Assembly (NCBI RefSeq): GCF_035581365.1
Contig: NZ_CP141590.1
Coordinates: 2,290,001-2,354,000, forward strand
DNA length: 64,000 nt
Direction of reading: 5' to 3'
Source of the DNA: Tsuneonella sp. CC-YZS046
GTDB taxonomy: Bacteria > Pseudomonadota > Alphaproteobacteria > Sphingomonadales > Sphingomonadaceae
Numbering within the stretch: the first letter of the stretch is position 1; each line of letters begins with the position of its first letter. The notes under the pieces were generated by a model that was not told the origin of the DNA, did not search any database, and saw only the letters and a program-made list of their open reading frames with translations. A program made the translations under genes and the position numbers. Below, piece by piece: positions 51,447 to 59,923 of this stretch.

Positions 51447-53069
51447 TCAGCGGCCGACCACCAGTTCCAGCAGAGCCTTGGGATCGGCGGGCAATTCGTC
51501 CCCGCGCCAGGCGACATGCTGGTCCGGCCGCACCAGCAGCAAATTGCGCTCGTAAATGGCACTCAACTCGGGCTGGCGGAGCTTCAACACGTCCAGAGGG
51601 ATGCCCAGATCGCTCGCCGCGCGCTCAAGCGGCGCCGTATCGGCATCATCGACAACCACCAGCGTGAAGAACAGGCCCAGCTTGTCGAACAGCGCCGTTC
51701 CATCCTTCAGGAACACATGCGGCAGGCGCGATCCCGGCCAAGTGGTGGGCGCATAGGTAAGCGGGTCGATCTCAGGCGCATTCGGCTCATGCGCGATCAC
51801 CGGAGACTGATCGTAGCGGTAGCCATATTCGACGCCCCAGCTTTCATTCTCGGCATTGCCGAGTTCCCGGATCTTGCGCGCCACTTCGGCGCGCCGGGCA
51901 TCCGCCTCAGGGCCGTCGCCGAGGAGATCGCCGGCTTTCGCATAGATCTGGCTGATCTGGATGCGCACGCCCATATGACGGCGCGACGCCTCGAGGTGCC
52001 ACCACGCCGTCGGCCTGCGTTCCAGATCGTAGGCGTCGAGCAATCTCTCACCGCCCCAGCCCAGGATGCGCGCGGCCAGCACCCAGGACAGCGCCGCGGA
52101 ATCGGCAATGCCGGAGTTCATCCCGTAGCCGCCGGTCGGGATGAACTGGTGGGCGCTGTCGCCCGCCAGCAACGTGCTGTTCTCGCGGTATTTCTCGGCC
52201 ACCACGAAATGCGCGAACCAGGGATTGGCCTGCAGGATCTCGTAATCGAAATGCGTGCCGACCCAGCCTTCCAGCACGCCTTCCGGCGTCATCTGGTCGG
52301 GGTCCATTCCCGGCAGAAGCCAAGCCTGCAGCGTGTAGATGTCGCGATCATTCTGGGCGATGATCGTGCCGCCCCCGTTCTGGAGGTGATAGATCGGCCC
52401 CCAGCGCTGCAGCAGCGCGCGGTCGTCGGTCCGGAAATGGACCATATAGGCGCCGGCGACATTCTCCTCGCCCTCCAGCTCGATGCCGAGGCGGCGGCGA
52501 ACCCGGCTGCCGCCGCCATCGCATCCGGCGACAAAGCGGGAGCGCACTTCGGTGACTTCTTCCGTATCCGAATGCACGATCTGGGCGATCACGCCGTCCG
52601 CCCCGTTTTCAACGAAGCCCTCGAAGCGGTGGTTGAAGCGCACATCGACCAGCGGATTTTCGTCGATGGCCGCCTTCAGCACCGGCTCGATCTGGATCTG
52701 GCTGACCCGCAGCGGCGCTTGCGCGCCATGGCTGCCGTCATTCTCCTCGCGGATGATGCGGGTCTTCTCCGCGGCGGAAGGATAATGGAACCGATGCAGG
52801 TCGTGGCCGACCATATTGGTGATCCACAGGATATCGAAGGCATTCTCGCGCGGCACGCCCGCATCGCGCAGCTTCTCGTCGATGCCGAGCCGGTGGAACA
52901 GCTCCATGCTGCGGCCGTTGGTGAGGTCCATCTTCGGATGGCGGGTGGTTTCCGGATTACGCTCCACCAGCATCGAGCGAATGCCGTAGCGGGCCAGATT
53001 CAGGGCCAGCGTCATGCCCACCGGGCCGCCGCCCGCGATCAGTACCGGAACCTCTTCAACCTTCGCCAT
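51447..53069 (-). CDS. Second FAD-dependent class A monooxygenase
   Basis: A 540-residue flavin hydroxylase of the same broad family as 49601 but distinct. The N-terminal GGGPVGMTLALNLARYG has a good GxGxxG, and LLAGDSAHQFIPTGGYGMNSGIADSAALSW is the ribityl-binding block. The C-terminal thioredoxin-like domain ends with LLLVRPDQHVAWRG. AGCAGGA precedes the ATG. The presence of Gln in AHQF and overall shape resemble MhpA/polyketide hydroxylases. Having two hydroxylases in one block suggests successive ring hydroxylations. Confidence 0.9.
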   Translation of the reverse strand: MAKVEEVPVLIAGGGPVGMTLALNLARYGIRSMLVERNPETTRHPKMDLTNGRSMELFHRLGIDEKLRDAGVPRENAFDILWITNMVGHDLHRFHYPSAAEKTRIIREENDGSHGAQAPLRVSQIQIEPVLKAAIDENPLVDVRFNHRFEGFVENGADGVIAQIVHSDTEEVTEVRSRFVAGCDGGGSRVRRRLGIELEGEENVAGAYMVHFRTDDRALLQRWGPIYHLQNGGGTIIAQNDRDIYTLQAWLLPGMDPDQMTPEGVLEGWVGTHFDYEILQANPWFAHFVVAEKYRENSTLLAGDSAHQFIPTGGYGMNSGIADSAALSWVLAARILGWGGERLLDAYDLERRPTAWWHLEASRRHMGVRIQISQIYAKAGDLLGDGPEADARRAEVARKIRELGNAENESWGVEYGYRYDQSPVIAHEPNAPEIDPLTYAPTTWPGSRLPHVFLKDGTALFDKLGLFFTLVVVDDADTAPLERAASDLGIPLDVLKLRQPELSAIYERNLLLVRPDQHVAWRGDELPADPKALLELVVGR

Positions 53070-53150
53070 GCGTCATCCTGCTCCCTGGAATATTGTGATC
53101 CGACATTGGTATAGCGCGCTGGACAGGCGAATAAATCCCATGCAGATTGC

Positions 53151-53164
53151 ACACCAAATGGTCA
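53151..53164. promoter_or_regulatory. Operator copy between monooxygenase and EthD genes
   Basis: On the minus strand it reads TGACCATTTGGTGT, 12 of 14 matching the consensus. It lies about 82 bp before the minus-strand monooxygenase and 178 bp before the EthD gene. Confidence 0.5.
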
Positions 53165-53341
53165 GCATTACCTGCGATAATCACCGGCCTGCGTCAACCG
53201 GAACCTGCGAGGCGGAGGAAACGGCCCGCCCCCTCGCCACGGCCCGATTACGGCATGACTGCAATGGTTTTTTGACCGAAAGGTGAAATCGACTATCGTG
53301 GCGGCAAGGCCGACCTAGACATGGCACTGGGAGAATGAACG

Positions 53342-53722
53342 ATGATCAAGATGGTGGTGGAAGTCTGGAAGAAGCCGGGAATGACCGACGAGCAATTCCG
53401 CGAGCGCTGGCTGGTGGAGCACGGCAATCTGGTGAAGAAGCATGCCAAGGCGATGGGCTTCCTGCGTTACATCCAGAGCCACAAGATACCGTCCCCGGAT
53501 ATAGAGGAATTCGCCCGCGGGCGCGGCTGGAAGCCCGCTCCCGACGGGATCACGGAAGTCTGGTGGGAAAGCAAGGAGGCCATGGAAGCCGCGCTTTCCT
53601 CGCCCGAAGGCCAGGCGGCCAGCAAGCTGTTCCAGGAGGATGAGGAGCAATTCTGCGATTCCCCGAAGCTGAGCGCCTTCCTGGCCACCGAGGAAACGAT
53701 CTTCGATTTCGTGGCTGCCTGA
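53342..53722 (+). CDS. EthD domain protein
   Basis: A 126-residue ferredoxin-fold (dimeric alpha/beta barrel) protein with the EthD pattern: an N-terminal strand MIKMVVEVWKKPGMTDEQF, the helix ERWLVEHG and the His-rich VKKHAKAMG. EthD proteins help cytochrome or ring-modifying catabolic enzymes and sometimes act as isomerases or decarboxylases. GGAG stands eight bases before the ATG. The operator copy upstream ties it to the aromatic block. Confidence 0.85.
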   Translation: MIKMVVEVWKKPGMTDEQFRERWLVEHGNLVKKHAKAMGFLRYIQSHKIPSPDIEEFARGRGWKPAPDGITEVWWESKEAMEAALSSPEGQAASKLFQEDEEQFCDSPKLSAFLATEETIFDFVAA

Positions 53723-53749
53723 ACCGGCCAGGCTGAACCGGCAGGCTCG

Positions 53750-53763
53750 CGCCCGACCGGGCG
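53750..53763 (+). terminator. Small hairpin after EthD gene
   Basis: CGCCCG and CGGGCG arms with a two-base centre lie 28 bases after the stop. The loop is too tight for the full stem to form, and no T-run follows. Confidence 0.3.
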
Positions 53764-53850
53764 GGAAACCATTGCCGGCGCATGGCGGGGCCGGGTGTTT
53801 ATCACCGGGTATCCTTCGCTTTGCGCCGGCACGCGGTTTTTGTCTGTTAG

Positions 53851-53868
53851 GAGTCATAAACCCGTCAT
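53851..53868 (+). promoter_or_regulatory. Pho-box-like direct repeat
   Basis: GAGTCATAAACCCGTCAT has two GTCAT units with 11-bp spacing, and 14 of 18 positions agree with the PhoB box CTGTCATAWAWCTGTCAT. It lies about 50 bp before the response regulator gene. It is a candidate only. Confidence 0.35.
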
Positions 53869-53913
53869 GTCGCGGCTGCATCTGGTTCTCCCAGCAGGGG
53901 AAACAGATCAGGA

Positions 53914-54588
53914 ATGCGAGCCATAAACGTCTTCCTTACCAACTCGTTGGGAGACTCTCTCAACGAGTTCGAGCACGATGATCTCCGCGTATCCTTCGCT
54001 TCGATGGGAAGCGACGGCCCACGGCAATTGATCGACGGAACCATGCTGGCCTTCGTGGACTGGGTCATGCCCGATATTTCCGGCCTCGAGATGTGCCGGC
54101 GGCTGCGGGCCAACCCCGCCACCAGGGGCGCGCATATCACCATGGTGCTGGACCGCGACGATACCGAGGACCGCCGCCGCGCGCTGGATGCCGGCGCCGA
54201 CAATTACATGATCGGCCCGGTGGACCGGACCGCGATCCTGGATCACATCCTTGCGCTCCATGCCGGGCAGCCGAACCGCCACAGCGCGGCGATCGTCACG
54301 CTCGGCGAGTTGAGCCTCGATACGGCCAGCTTCCTGGCGCGCTGGAGAGGCAAATCGATCGATCTGCGCTCCAACCAGTTCCGCCTGCTGCGTTTCTTCG
54401 CGGAACGCCCGAACCAGCTGCTCACCCGCAGGGAAGTGATTGAGGGGCTGGGCAAGCTGGACCAGGTGGCGGACGAGCGCACGGTGGACGTGTGGGTGAA
54501 GCGGCTGCGGCGCAGCCTGAAGGAAGCGGGCGTGGGCAATCCGCTGCGCACCGTTCACGGCAAGGGCTACGTGCTGGACCTGCCCTGA
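53914..54588 (+). CDS. Atypical OmpR/PhoB-type response regulator, orphan
   Basis: A 224-residue protein with an N-terminal receiver-like domain (1-120) and a C-terminal winged helix (about 130-223, ending RTVHGKGYVLDLP). The putative phospho-acceptor Asp49 is present in FVDWVMPDISG. The acidic pair after the first strand is missing (VFLTNS), the Thr/Ser after strand 4 is replaced (MVLDRDD), and the conserved Lys after strand 5 is Gly (MIGPVD). Normal phosphorylation is therefore doubtful. No histidine kinase is adjacent. AGGGGAA precedes the ATG. The output domain resembles PhoB. Targets may include the convergent TonB/lipoprotein genes, which is inference. Confidence 0.85.
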   Translation: MRAINVFLTNSLGDSLNEFEHDDLRVSFASMGSDGPRQLIDGTMLAFVDWVMPDISGLEMCRRLRANPATRGAHITMVLDRDDTEDRRRALDAGADNYMIGPVDRTAILDHILALHAGQPNRHSAAIVTLGELSLDTASFLARWRGKSIDLRSNQFRLLRFFAERPNQLLTRREVIEGLGKLDQVADERTVDVWVKRLRRSLKEAGVGNPLRTVHGKGYVLDLP

Positions 54589-54589
54589 T

Positions 54590-54604
54590 ACCGCCACGGG
54601 CGGT
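54590..54604 (+). terminator. Hairpin after response regulator
   Basis: ACCGCC and GGCGGT arms with an ACG loop start two bases after the TGA. No strong T-run follows. Confidence 0.4.
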
Positions 54605-54665
54605 AATCCCCCCTGACGCCGCCCCGGGCGGCCTTCCGATCTGAAACTGCCTGATGAAACAAAAC

Positions 54666-54694
54666 ACGGCCCGGCGGATTTCCGCCCGGGCCGT
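54666..54694 (-). terminator. Terminator for TonB receptor gene
   Basis: ACGGCCCGGCGG pairs with CCGCCCGGGCCGT (one bulge) around an ATTT loop. On the minus strand it is followed by GTGTTTTGTTT, so it fits an intrinsic terminator for the receptor gene ending at 54762. Confidence 0.65.
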
Positions 54695-54761
54695 TCGTCT
54701 TGCCGCATTCGTCAGCCATACATCCCGGCACCGCGCGGGGCGATGCCGGGAGGGAGAGTAT

Positions 54762-57443
54762 CTAGAACTTCGCCGACGCGGACAGCGAGAACTTGCGGCC
54801 GATATCGTAGCTGTTCACGTCGATCCGCGTCTCGCCCGTCGATTGATATTCTTCATGCCGCTGGTTGAAGATGTTGCGGGCCTCGAACTTCCATTCGGTG
54901 CCGATCCCGAACAGCTTGATCCCCTGGCGAGCCACGAAGTCCACCGTGATGCCGGGCTTTTCGATCACATCGGGCAGATTGCCGTCGCCACGGCCCACGA
55001 CACGCTTGCTGGCATAGCTGACGAGGATCGTCTGCTGCGAGAGCGAGTCGGTGTCTTCCAGGCCGAACTGGAGATTGGCGATGTGATCGGACTGGCCGGT
55101 CAGCGGGGCGCCATCCTGGAAGAAGTTGCTGGCCGGGCGCGGTTCCGAAGGATAGACGCGGACCAGGTCGTCCGCCCCGATCTTCAGCTCCGACTTGGTG
55201 TAGGTGTAGTTGGCGATCGCCACCAGACGCCTGGTCGAGAACAATCCCCCCTGATCGGAAAGATCGATATATTTCTGCACTTCCAGCTCGGCGCCATAGA
55301 GCCTTGCCTTCGGGGCGTTGGCGAAGCCGCCGCGCGATTCATTGTCGCCGAACGAGACGAAGGTTTCGATCGGGTTCTTGATATCCTTGTAGAAGCCGGC
55401 CAGCGAGATGCGCTCGTCGCGGCCCGGATAATATTCGATCCGGGCTTCGGCGTTCTTCAGTTCGCTGTCCACCAGATACGGATTGCCGCGATAGGAGCGG
55501 TTGGATTCCGGATCGAAATAGAGCTGGAAGATCAACTCGCGGAATTGCGGGCGGGCAATCGTCTTGGATGCGTTGAAGCGCAACTGCAGCTGCGGGCTGA
55601 CTTCCCAGGTCAGCGTCGCGGCGGGCAGCCAGTAGTCATTCGCGAGCGCGGTGCTGGCGTCCGAAGTGATCGCATCGGCGAACACCTGGATCGGGCTGAC
55701 GGTCTGCTTCGCATCCTCGTAGCGAACGCCGATATCCAGGCTGACCGAATCGATCGGCTCCCAGTTTGCCTTGATGTATCCGGCGTGGATTTCCAGATCG
55801 GCCTCGAAGGCCGGAGTGGCCTGGGTCGATTCGATCACGTCGATGCCGAAATTCTCGACCGTGAAGGGCCGCACCAGCAGGTCCGGCCGCCACAGGCCGA
55901 CATAGGTCGGCATGGTGGTGGGCGCGATAATCAGGAATTCGCGGCGCGAGGATTCGCGATGGGTGTCGGTATAGGCGTAACCCGCCGTCAGGCTCAGGCG
56001 CGGAGCCACCAGATAGCTGATATCGGCGCCGCCATACCACAGATCCTCGTCCAGATCGGAAAAGGCGACGGAAGCCGCGCCGGTCTGCCCGTTGTTGAGC
56101 AGGTTGAGATAGACTCCGCCATAGGGGCTATTGGGGTTGTTGGTGCGCACATAGTTGAAGTTGGTTTCGAACGGCGCCTCGCGCTTGCTCTTGGCATAGC
56201 CGCCGCGCAGGTCGATCCCGAATTCGCCGAAGCGCAGTTCCCCGACCACCTGGCTGTCGAACAGCTGCCGCTCGAACCATGCCGTATCCTGAATGATCCG
56301 GTCGAAGCCCGAATCGACATCCCGGCCCGAAGCGAAGCGGGTCTGCTTGAGGGTGTCGTGAATATAGAGGTTGGTCCAGCGCAGCTTGTGGTCGCCAAGC
56401 TCCACGCCGATGCCGAGCAAGCCGTTGAGCGTGATCTTGTTGTCGGTGTTGACGGAGCGGTAATCGCCATCCAGCACGGTCAGGTCGGCAACCAGCGAGG
56501 ATTGCTGGATCGTGTCGCGCGTATCCCATTCATTGCTGTAGGACAGGGTGGCGACCACGCCGACCCGCGCGTCCCCGGCGTCGAAGGCGGTCCCGCCCGT
56601 GATCGAGCCGGAGAAATTGGCGGGAATATCGTTGTTGCGCTGGACAACGGCCAGGCTGGGCTTGACCAGCGCGCCGGTGATCGCGGCCGAATTGACGTTC
56701 GGGTCACCGATGCGCAGGCCGCCCGAGAAATAGTCCTTCAACGCGCCCGGAATGTTGCGGACGCCATTGCCGTAGCCGGTCCAGTCCGAGCCGGAACCGT
56801 AATGGGTATAGCCGAGCTTGCCGGTGGTTTCGCTGTCGGCGGAGATGCCGCCGCCCACCGAAAGGAAGGATTCATCCGGCACCGCGATGGTGGTGAGATT
56901 GATCACGCCGCCGCCGAACTCACCCGGGAAATTGGCCGAATAGCTCTTCTGCACCAGTGACGAAGCCACGACGTTGGTGGGGAAAAGATCGAGCGGAACG
57001 ACGCGGCGCAGGGGTTCCGGGCTGGGAAGCGGAAGACCGTTCAGCAGCGCCAGCGAATAACGGTCGCCCAAGCCGCGGACATAGACGAAGCCGCTGCCAA
57101 CCACGGAAAGGCCGGTCACGCGGCCGAGGGCGCCGGCGATGTCGCCTTCGCCGGTGCGCGCGATGTCCTCGGTCGAAAGCACCGAGACCACCTGATCCGC
57201 GCTGCGCGTCACATTCTGGGTGCGGCGGCCGGTAACCAGGATCTCGCCGGGCACCGAGATGTCCGGACCTCTGGCCGCGCGTTCCTCGGCGGCGTCTTGC
57301 GCGGGATCGTCTGCAGGAACAGCCGTTTCCTCGGTTGGCTGCGGCGGCATCGCGGTGCCCGAATCCTGGGCGAAGGCGAAACCCGGCGCGACCAGCGCGG
57401 TGGTAAGGAGCAGCGTGCGGCTCAGCCAAGACGGCGTAATCAT
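54762..57443 (-). CDS. TonB-dependent receptor
   Basis: An 893-residue outer-membrane receptor. A signal peptide (about residues 1-25, ending FAFAQD) is followed by an acidic linker, a TonB-box-like stretch near EILVTGRR, the plug domain (about 70-190) and a 22-strand barrel ending in Phe (LSASAKF), as usual for barrel insertion. I start at ATG 57443 after GGGGTTACT. The upstream gene, 76 bases away on the same strand, encodes a large lipoprotein. The substrate is unknown; a weak copy of the aromatic-block operator upstream of the pair hints at uptake of its substrate. Confidence 0.93.
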   Translation of the reverse strand: MITPSWLSRTLLLTTALVAPGFAFAQDSGTAMPPQPTEETAVPADDPAQDAAEERAARGPDISVPGEILVTGRRTQNVTRSADQVVSVLSTEDIARTGEGDIAGALGRVTGLSVVGSGFVYVRGLGDRYSLALLNGLPLPSPEPLRRVVPLDLFPTNVVASSLVQKSYSANFPGEFGGGVINLTTIAVPDESFLSVGGGISADSETTGKLGYTHYGSGSDWTGYGNGVRNIPGALKDYFSGGLRIGDPNVNSAAITGALVKPSLAVVQRNNDIPANFSGSITGGTAFDAGDARVGVVATLSYSNEWDTRDTIQQSSLVADLTVLDGDYRSVNTDNKITLNGLLGIGVELGDHKLRWTNLYIHDTLKQTRFASGRDVDSGFDRIIQDTAWFERQLFDSQVVGELRFGEFGIDLRGGYAKSKREAPFETNFNYVRTNNPNSPYGGVYLNLLNNGQTGAASVAFSDLDEDLWYGGADISYLVAPRLSLTAGYAYTDTHRESSRREFLIIAPTTMPTYVGLWRPDLLVRPFTVENFGIDVIESTQATPAFEADLEIHAGYIKANWEPIDSVSLDIGVRYEDAKQTVSPIQVFADAITSDASTALANDYWLPAATLTWEVSPQLQLRFNASKTIARPQFRELIFQLYFDPESNRSYRGNPYLVDSELKNAEARIEYYPGRDERISLAGFYKDIKNPIETFVSFGDNESRGGFANAPKARLYGAELEVQKYIDLSDQGGLFSTRRLVAIANYTYTKSELKIGADDLVRVYPSEPRPASNFFQDGAPLTGQSDHIANLQFGLEDTDSLSQQTILVSYASKRVVGRGDGNLPDVIEKPGITVDFVARQGIKLFGIGTEWKFEARNIFNQRHEEYQSTGETRIDVNSYDIGRKFSLSASAKF

Positions 57444-57519
57444 AGTAACCCCCGGTAATTCAAATGCGAAAGAGGGGGCGGCCACCCGTGCAGCCGCCCC
57501 CGTCATTCGAAGCGGCCCG

Positions 57520-59076
57520 TCAGGTGACCGGCGAGGTGGTGCAGGCCTTGTTGCTTGCACCGAGGTTCGCGGCGGCGCTGTTGCAGGTCCAGCCGGTGTA
57601 CCAGGTGTCGGAGCTGTCGCGGACAGCGCCGATATAGCTGGTGTTGTCGAAGAAGCTCGAGATCGTGCTAGCGTTGAAGGGGGTCACCGCACTCTCGTTC
57701 GAGCCGTTGATGAAGCCCGAAGCAAGCGTTGTGGTGAAATTGGCATTGTTGTTGGTGCCGGCGTTGAAGATGCTCTGCACATCAGCCTCGGTTACGCCAT
57801 CCGTGCCCAGGAAGGCCGGGCTGGCGCACTGCATGACCACCGAGCGGAATTCCGGCGGGCCATTCTCGTCGGTGCCGGTCTGCTGGATCGTGTCAGCCAG
57901 GCTCAGACGCAAGCAGCTGCGGTTGGGGCTGTGAACCACCGTGTTGAGCAGCTTGTAGTCCGCGCCGCCGCGGATGAGCATGGCGGCATTGTTGGAGCCT
58001 GCGGTGCTGCGCTGGATGAAGGTGGCGTTGGAGACCACCGTGTCCTGACGCGGCGTGTGGCCGGTGCTGGAATTGTTGGTATCGGCCTCGATCATCGAGT
58101 CGCCCTGGCCTTCGCGCTGGATGGACAGGACATACTGGAACTGGGCCTGCACACCGGTATCGGTGTCGAGAACATCGTCCTCGGCGCCGACGGCGACAAG
58201 ATATTTCGCGTTGACCACGCCGCCGAAGAACTCGAACGCGTCGTCGGAGCTGTTGAAGCTCATGATGTGGCTGAGTTCGGTGCCGCTGCCGGTGCCGCCC
58301 GTGGTGAGCGACTGCAATTCCGAGTTGGCCGAAAGGACGAAGCCGGAATAGCGGATCTGGACATATTGCAGCTTGCCGCTGCTGTCGGTCGGCGTGGCGC
58401 CGCCGTACAGAGCCGGATCGGGCGAACCTTCGGTATCGCGCTCGCAATCCACGGTGCCCGGAGTCGCGCCGCCTGCGGCGCAATCGGTGATCGGCGCGCG
58501 GCCAAGCAGAACCACGCCGCCCCACTGCTGCGAGCTGTCGTCCGTGGCGTTGCCGAGGACGTTCTGTTCGCTGGTGAAGATGACCGGCTGGGTGGCGGTG
58601 CCGACCGCATTGATCTTGTTGGCGCGGTTCACGACCAGATAGGACAGGCCGGTGCCGGCATAGACCACCACGCCGGGCTCGATCGTCAGCGTGACATTGG
58701 TGTCGTTGGCCGAAGCGGTCGGGCCGCCGTCGGTGCCCACGTCCACGCGGCCGTTCATGCGGTAGGCCACGCCGGAGATATAGGGAAGCGTGGTGGAGGC
58801 GGTGAAACGGCGCGGAAGGGTGCAGACCCGCACCGTGCCACCCGGGACGTTCAGCACGCCGCTGTCGGTCAGGCCATCGGAGATGGTCGGGCAGCTGGCA
58901 GCCGCGGTTACCGGCGAAGCTCCGCCGGTCGGGCTGGGCGCGGGCGAAGGCGTCGGCGTCGGATTGTTGATGATGATGTCACCGCCCGAGCCGGGCGAAG
59001 CGATTTCGTCTGCTCCGCACGCACTAAGGGCGAGCACGCTGCAGCACAGAACAAGCGGGCGATGGAATTTTGTCAC
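57520..59076 (-). CDS. Large surface-type lipoprotein paired with TonB receptor
   Basis: A 518-residue lipoprotein with signal and lipobox ALSAC (Cys 20), a Pro/Thr/Ser-rich linker (about 35-55), and a C-terminal region of short beta-strand repeats with many Gly, Asn, Ser and Thr. The repeats look like a right-handed beta-helix (TLTIEPGVVVYAG, VIFTSEQN). Five or more cysteines suggest disulphides. No catalytic motif is recognised. Proteins of this type sit before TonB receptors in many Sphingomonadales and Caulobacterales and may capture ligand at the surface. It leads the operon. Confidence 0.82.
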   Translation of the reverse strand: MTKFHRPLVLCCSVLALSACGADEIASPGSGGDIIINNPTPTPSPAPSPTGGASPVTAAASCPTISDGLTDSGVLNVPGGTVRVCTLPRRFTASTTLPYISGVAYRMNGRVDVGTDGGPTASANDTNVTLTIEPGVVVYAGTGLSYLVVNRANKINAVGTATQPVIFTSEQNVLGNATDDSSQQWGGVVLLGRAPITDCAAGGATPGTVDCERDTEGSPDPALYGGATPTDSSGKLQYVQIRYSGFVLSANSELQSLTTGGTGSGTELSHIMSFNSSDDAFEFFGGVVNAKYLVAVGAEDDVLDTDTGVQAQFQYVLSIQREGQGDSMIEADTNNSSTGHTPRQDTVVSNATFIQRSTAGSNNAAMLIRGGADYKLLNTVVHSPNRSCLRLSLADTIQQTGTDENGPPEFRSVVMQCASPAFLGTDGVTEADVQSIFNAGTNNNANFTTTLASGFINGSNESAVTPFNASTISSFFDNTSYIGAVRDSSDTWYTGWTCNSAAANLGASNKACTTSPVT

Positions 59077-59384
59077 GATGGGTGGTCCCCTGAAAAACCG
59101 TAGAATCGGATGCGAACACTATCGCGGGGCTTCGGCTAGTCTCCGGACGTGACAGTTTCTTTTCAAAATACGTCAATTTGGTCAGCGGCTTATAAAAGGC
59201 ATATTAATGACGATTATGACATTATTGCCTCTCCTCACCGTCTCTCGCCGCAGCCCGGCATAAATTCGAGTCGATGGGCTGAAATGCTGTTTGTTTCGTT
59301 TTTATGACAATATTTCATTTTTATTGCGATGAGGCGCGAGAGCGATCATTCTCCACGGGCAAGCAATGATTATGGAGAGTGATG
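59077..59384. other. Divergent control region, lipoprotein operon and small secreted protein
   Basis: A 308-base AT-rich gap with no gene. It contains the weak operator copy at 59171-59184, TGAC/TGTCA elements around 59209-59222 and 59300-59315, and TATA-like runs. No clear -35/-10 pair was singled out. Confidence 0.55.
59171..59184. promoter_or_regulatory. Weak copy of the aromatic-block operator
   Basis: CGTCAATTTGGTCA agrees with CGACCATTTGGTCA at 45434 in 12 of 14 bases, but only the right half-site TTTGGTCA is intact and it is not palindromic. It lies about 95 bp upstream of the lipoprotein start. Confidence 0.25.
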
Positions 59385-59762
59385 ATGACTGGATTTGCTG
59401 TTCTGGCTTCCGCCATCCTGGCACAGGCCCCGATCGTGGCGGCGACCCATCAGCCTGCCGAACCGGCCGAGGTCGATGTGGCCTATTCGGAACTGGCCGC
59501 GGGAATGCCCGCGGCGGCCGAAGCGCGGATCGAAGCCAACCGCTCGCTGGATGCGCGCGATCCCGCCCGGCTCATCAATCTGGGCGCCGCCCATGCCGCC
59601 CAGGGCCGGACCGCGCAGGCCGAAGCCATGTTCAAGGCCGCGATCCTCAGCGACCGGCAATACGAGCTTGAGCTGGCTGACGGGCGCTGGGTGGATTCGC
59701 GCGTCGCCGCGCGGATGGCGCTGGCCGAGCTGAAGCGGAGCGATCGGCTGGCGGCACGCTGA
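59385..59762 (+). CDS. Small secreted TPR-like protein
   Basis: A 125-residue protein with an N-terminal signal (MTGFAVLASAILAQAPIVAA) and a helical region with TPR-like pattern: ARLINLGAAHAAQGRTAQAEAMFKAAI. ATG 59385 is chosen because GGAGAG lies seven bases upstream; the codons 59379 and 59382 are alternatives. It is divergent from the lipoprotein/TonB pair and may work with it in the periplasm. That link is inference from position. Confidence 0.7.
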   Translation: MTGFAVLASAILAQAPIVAATHQPAEPAEVDVAYSELAAGMPAAAEARIEANRSLDARDPARLINLGAAHAAQGRTAQAEAMFKAAILSDRQYELELADGRWVDSRVAARMALAELKRSDRLAAR

Positions 59763-59776
59763 ACGCCGGGGTTTCC

Positions 59777-59800
59777 GGGCGCCCTTTATCCGGCGCCCGA
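59777..59800 (+). terminator. Hairpin after TPR-like gene
   Basis: CGGGCGCC and GGCGCCCG arms with an eight-base loop lie 14 bases after the stop. It separates this gene from the VirB cluster. Confidence 0.55.
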
Positions 59801-59923
59801 TCCCGCCAATAGCCCCATACTATAAAGCCTTGGATCGGGCGCGCCCGGCATTGCCCGTCCGAGGCGCAATTTTATCGGGCGTTTTGTAACAGACCTGTCA
59901 CGAGAAGTGCCCATCAGGCGCTG

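Noticed and set aside
53811-54001. A 13-base repeat GTATCCTTCGCTT seen at about 53812 and 53989
   Set aside because: One copy is intergenic and one lies in coding sequence; no flanking structure supports an attachment site or mobile element, so chance is likely.
54654-56960. A 768-codon plus-strand frame opposite the TonB receptor
   Set aside because: It is antisense to a normal receptor and starts within its terminator hairpin.
57220-59103. A 627-codon plus-strand frame opposite the lipoprotein
   Set aside because: The minus-strand gene has a signal sequence, lipobox and operon context. The plus frame is low-complexity.
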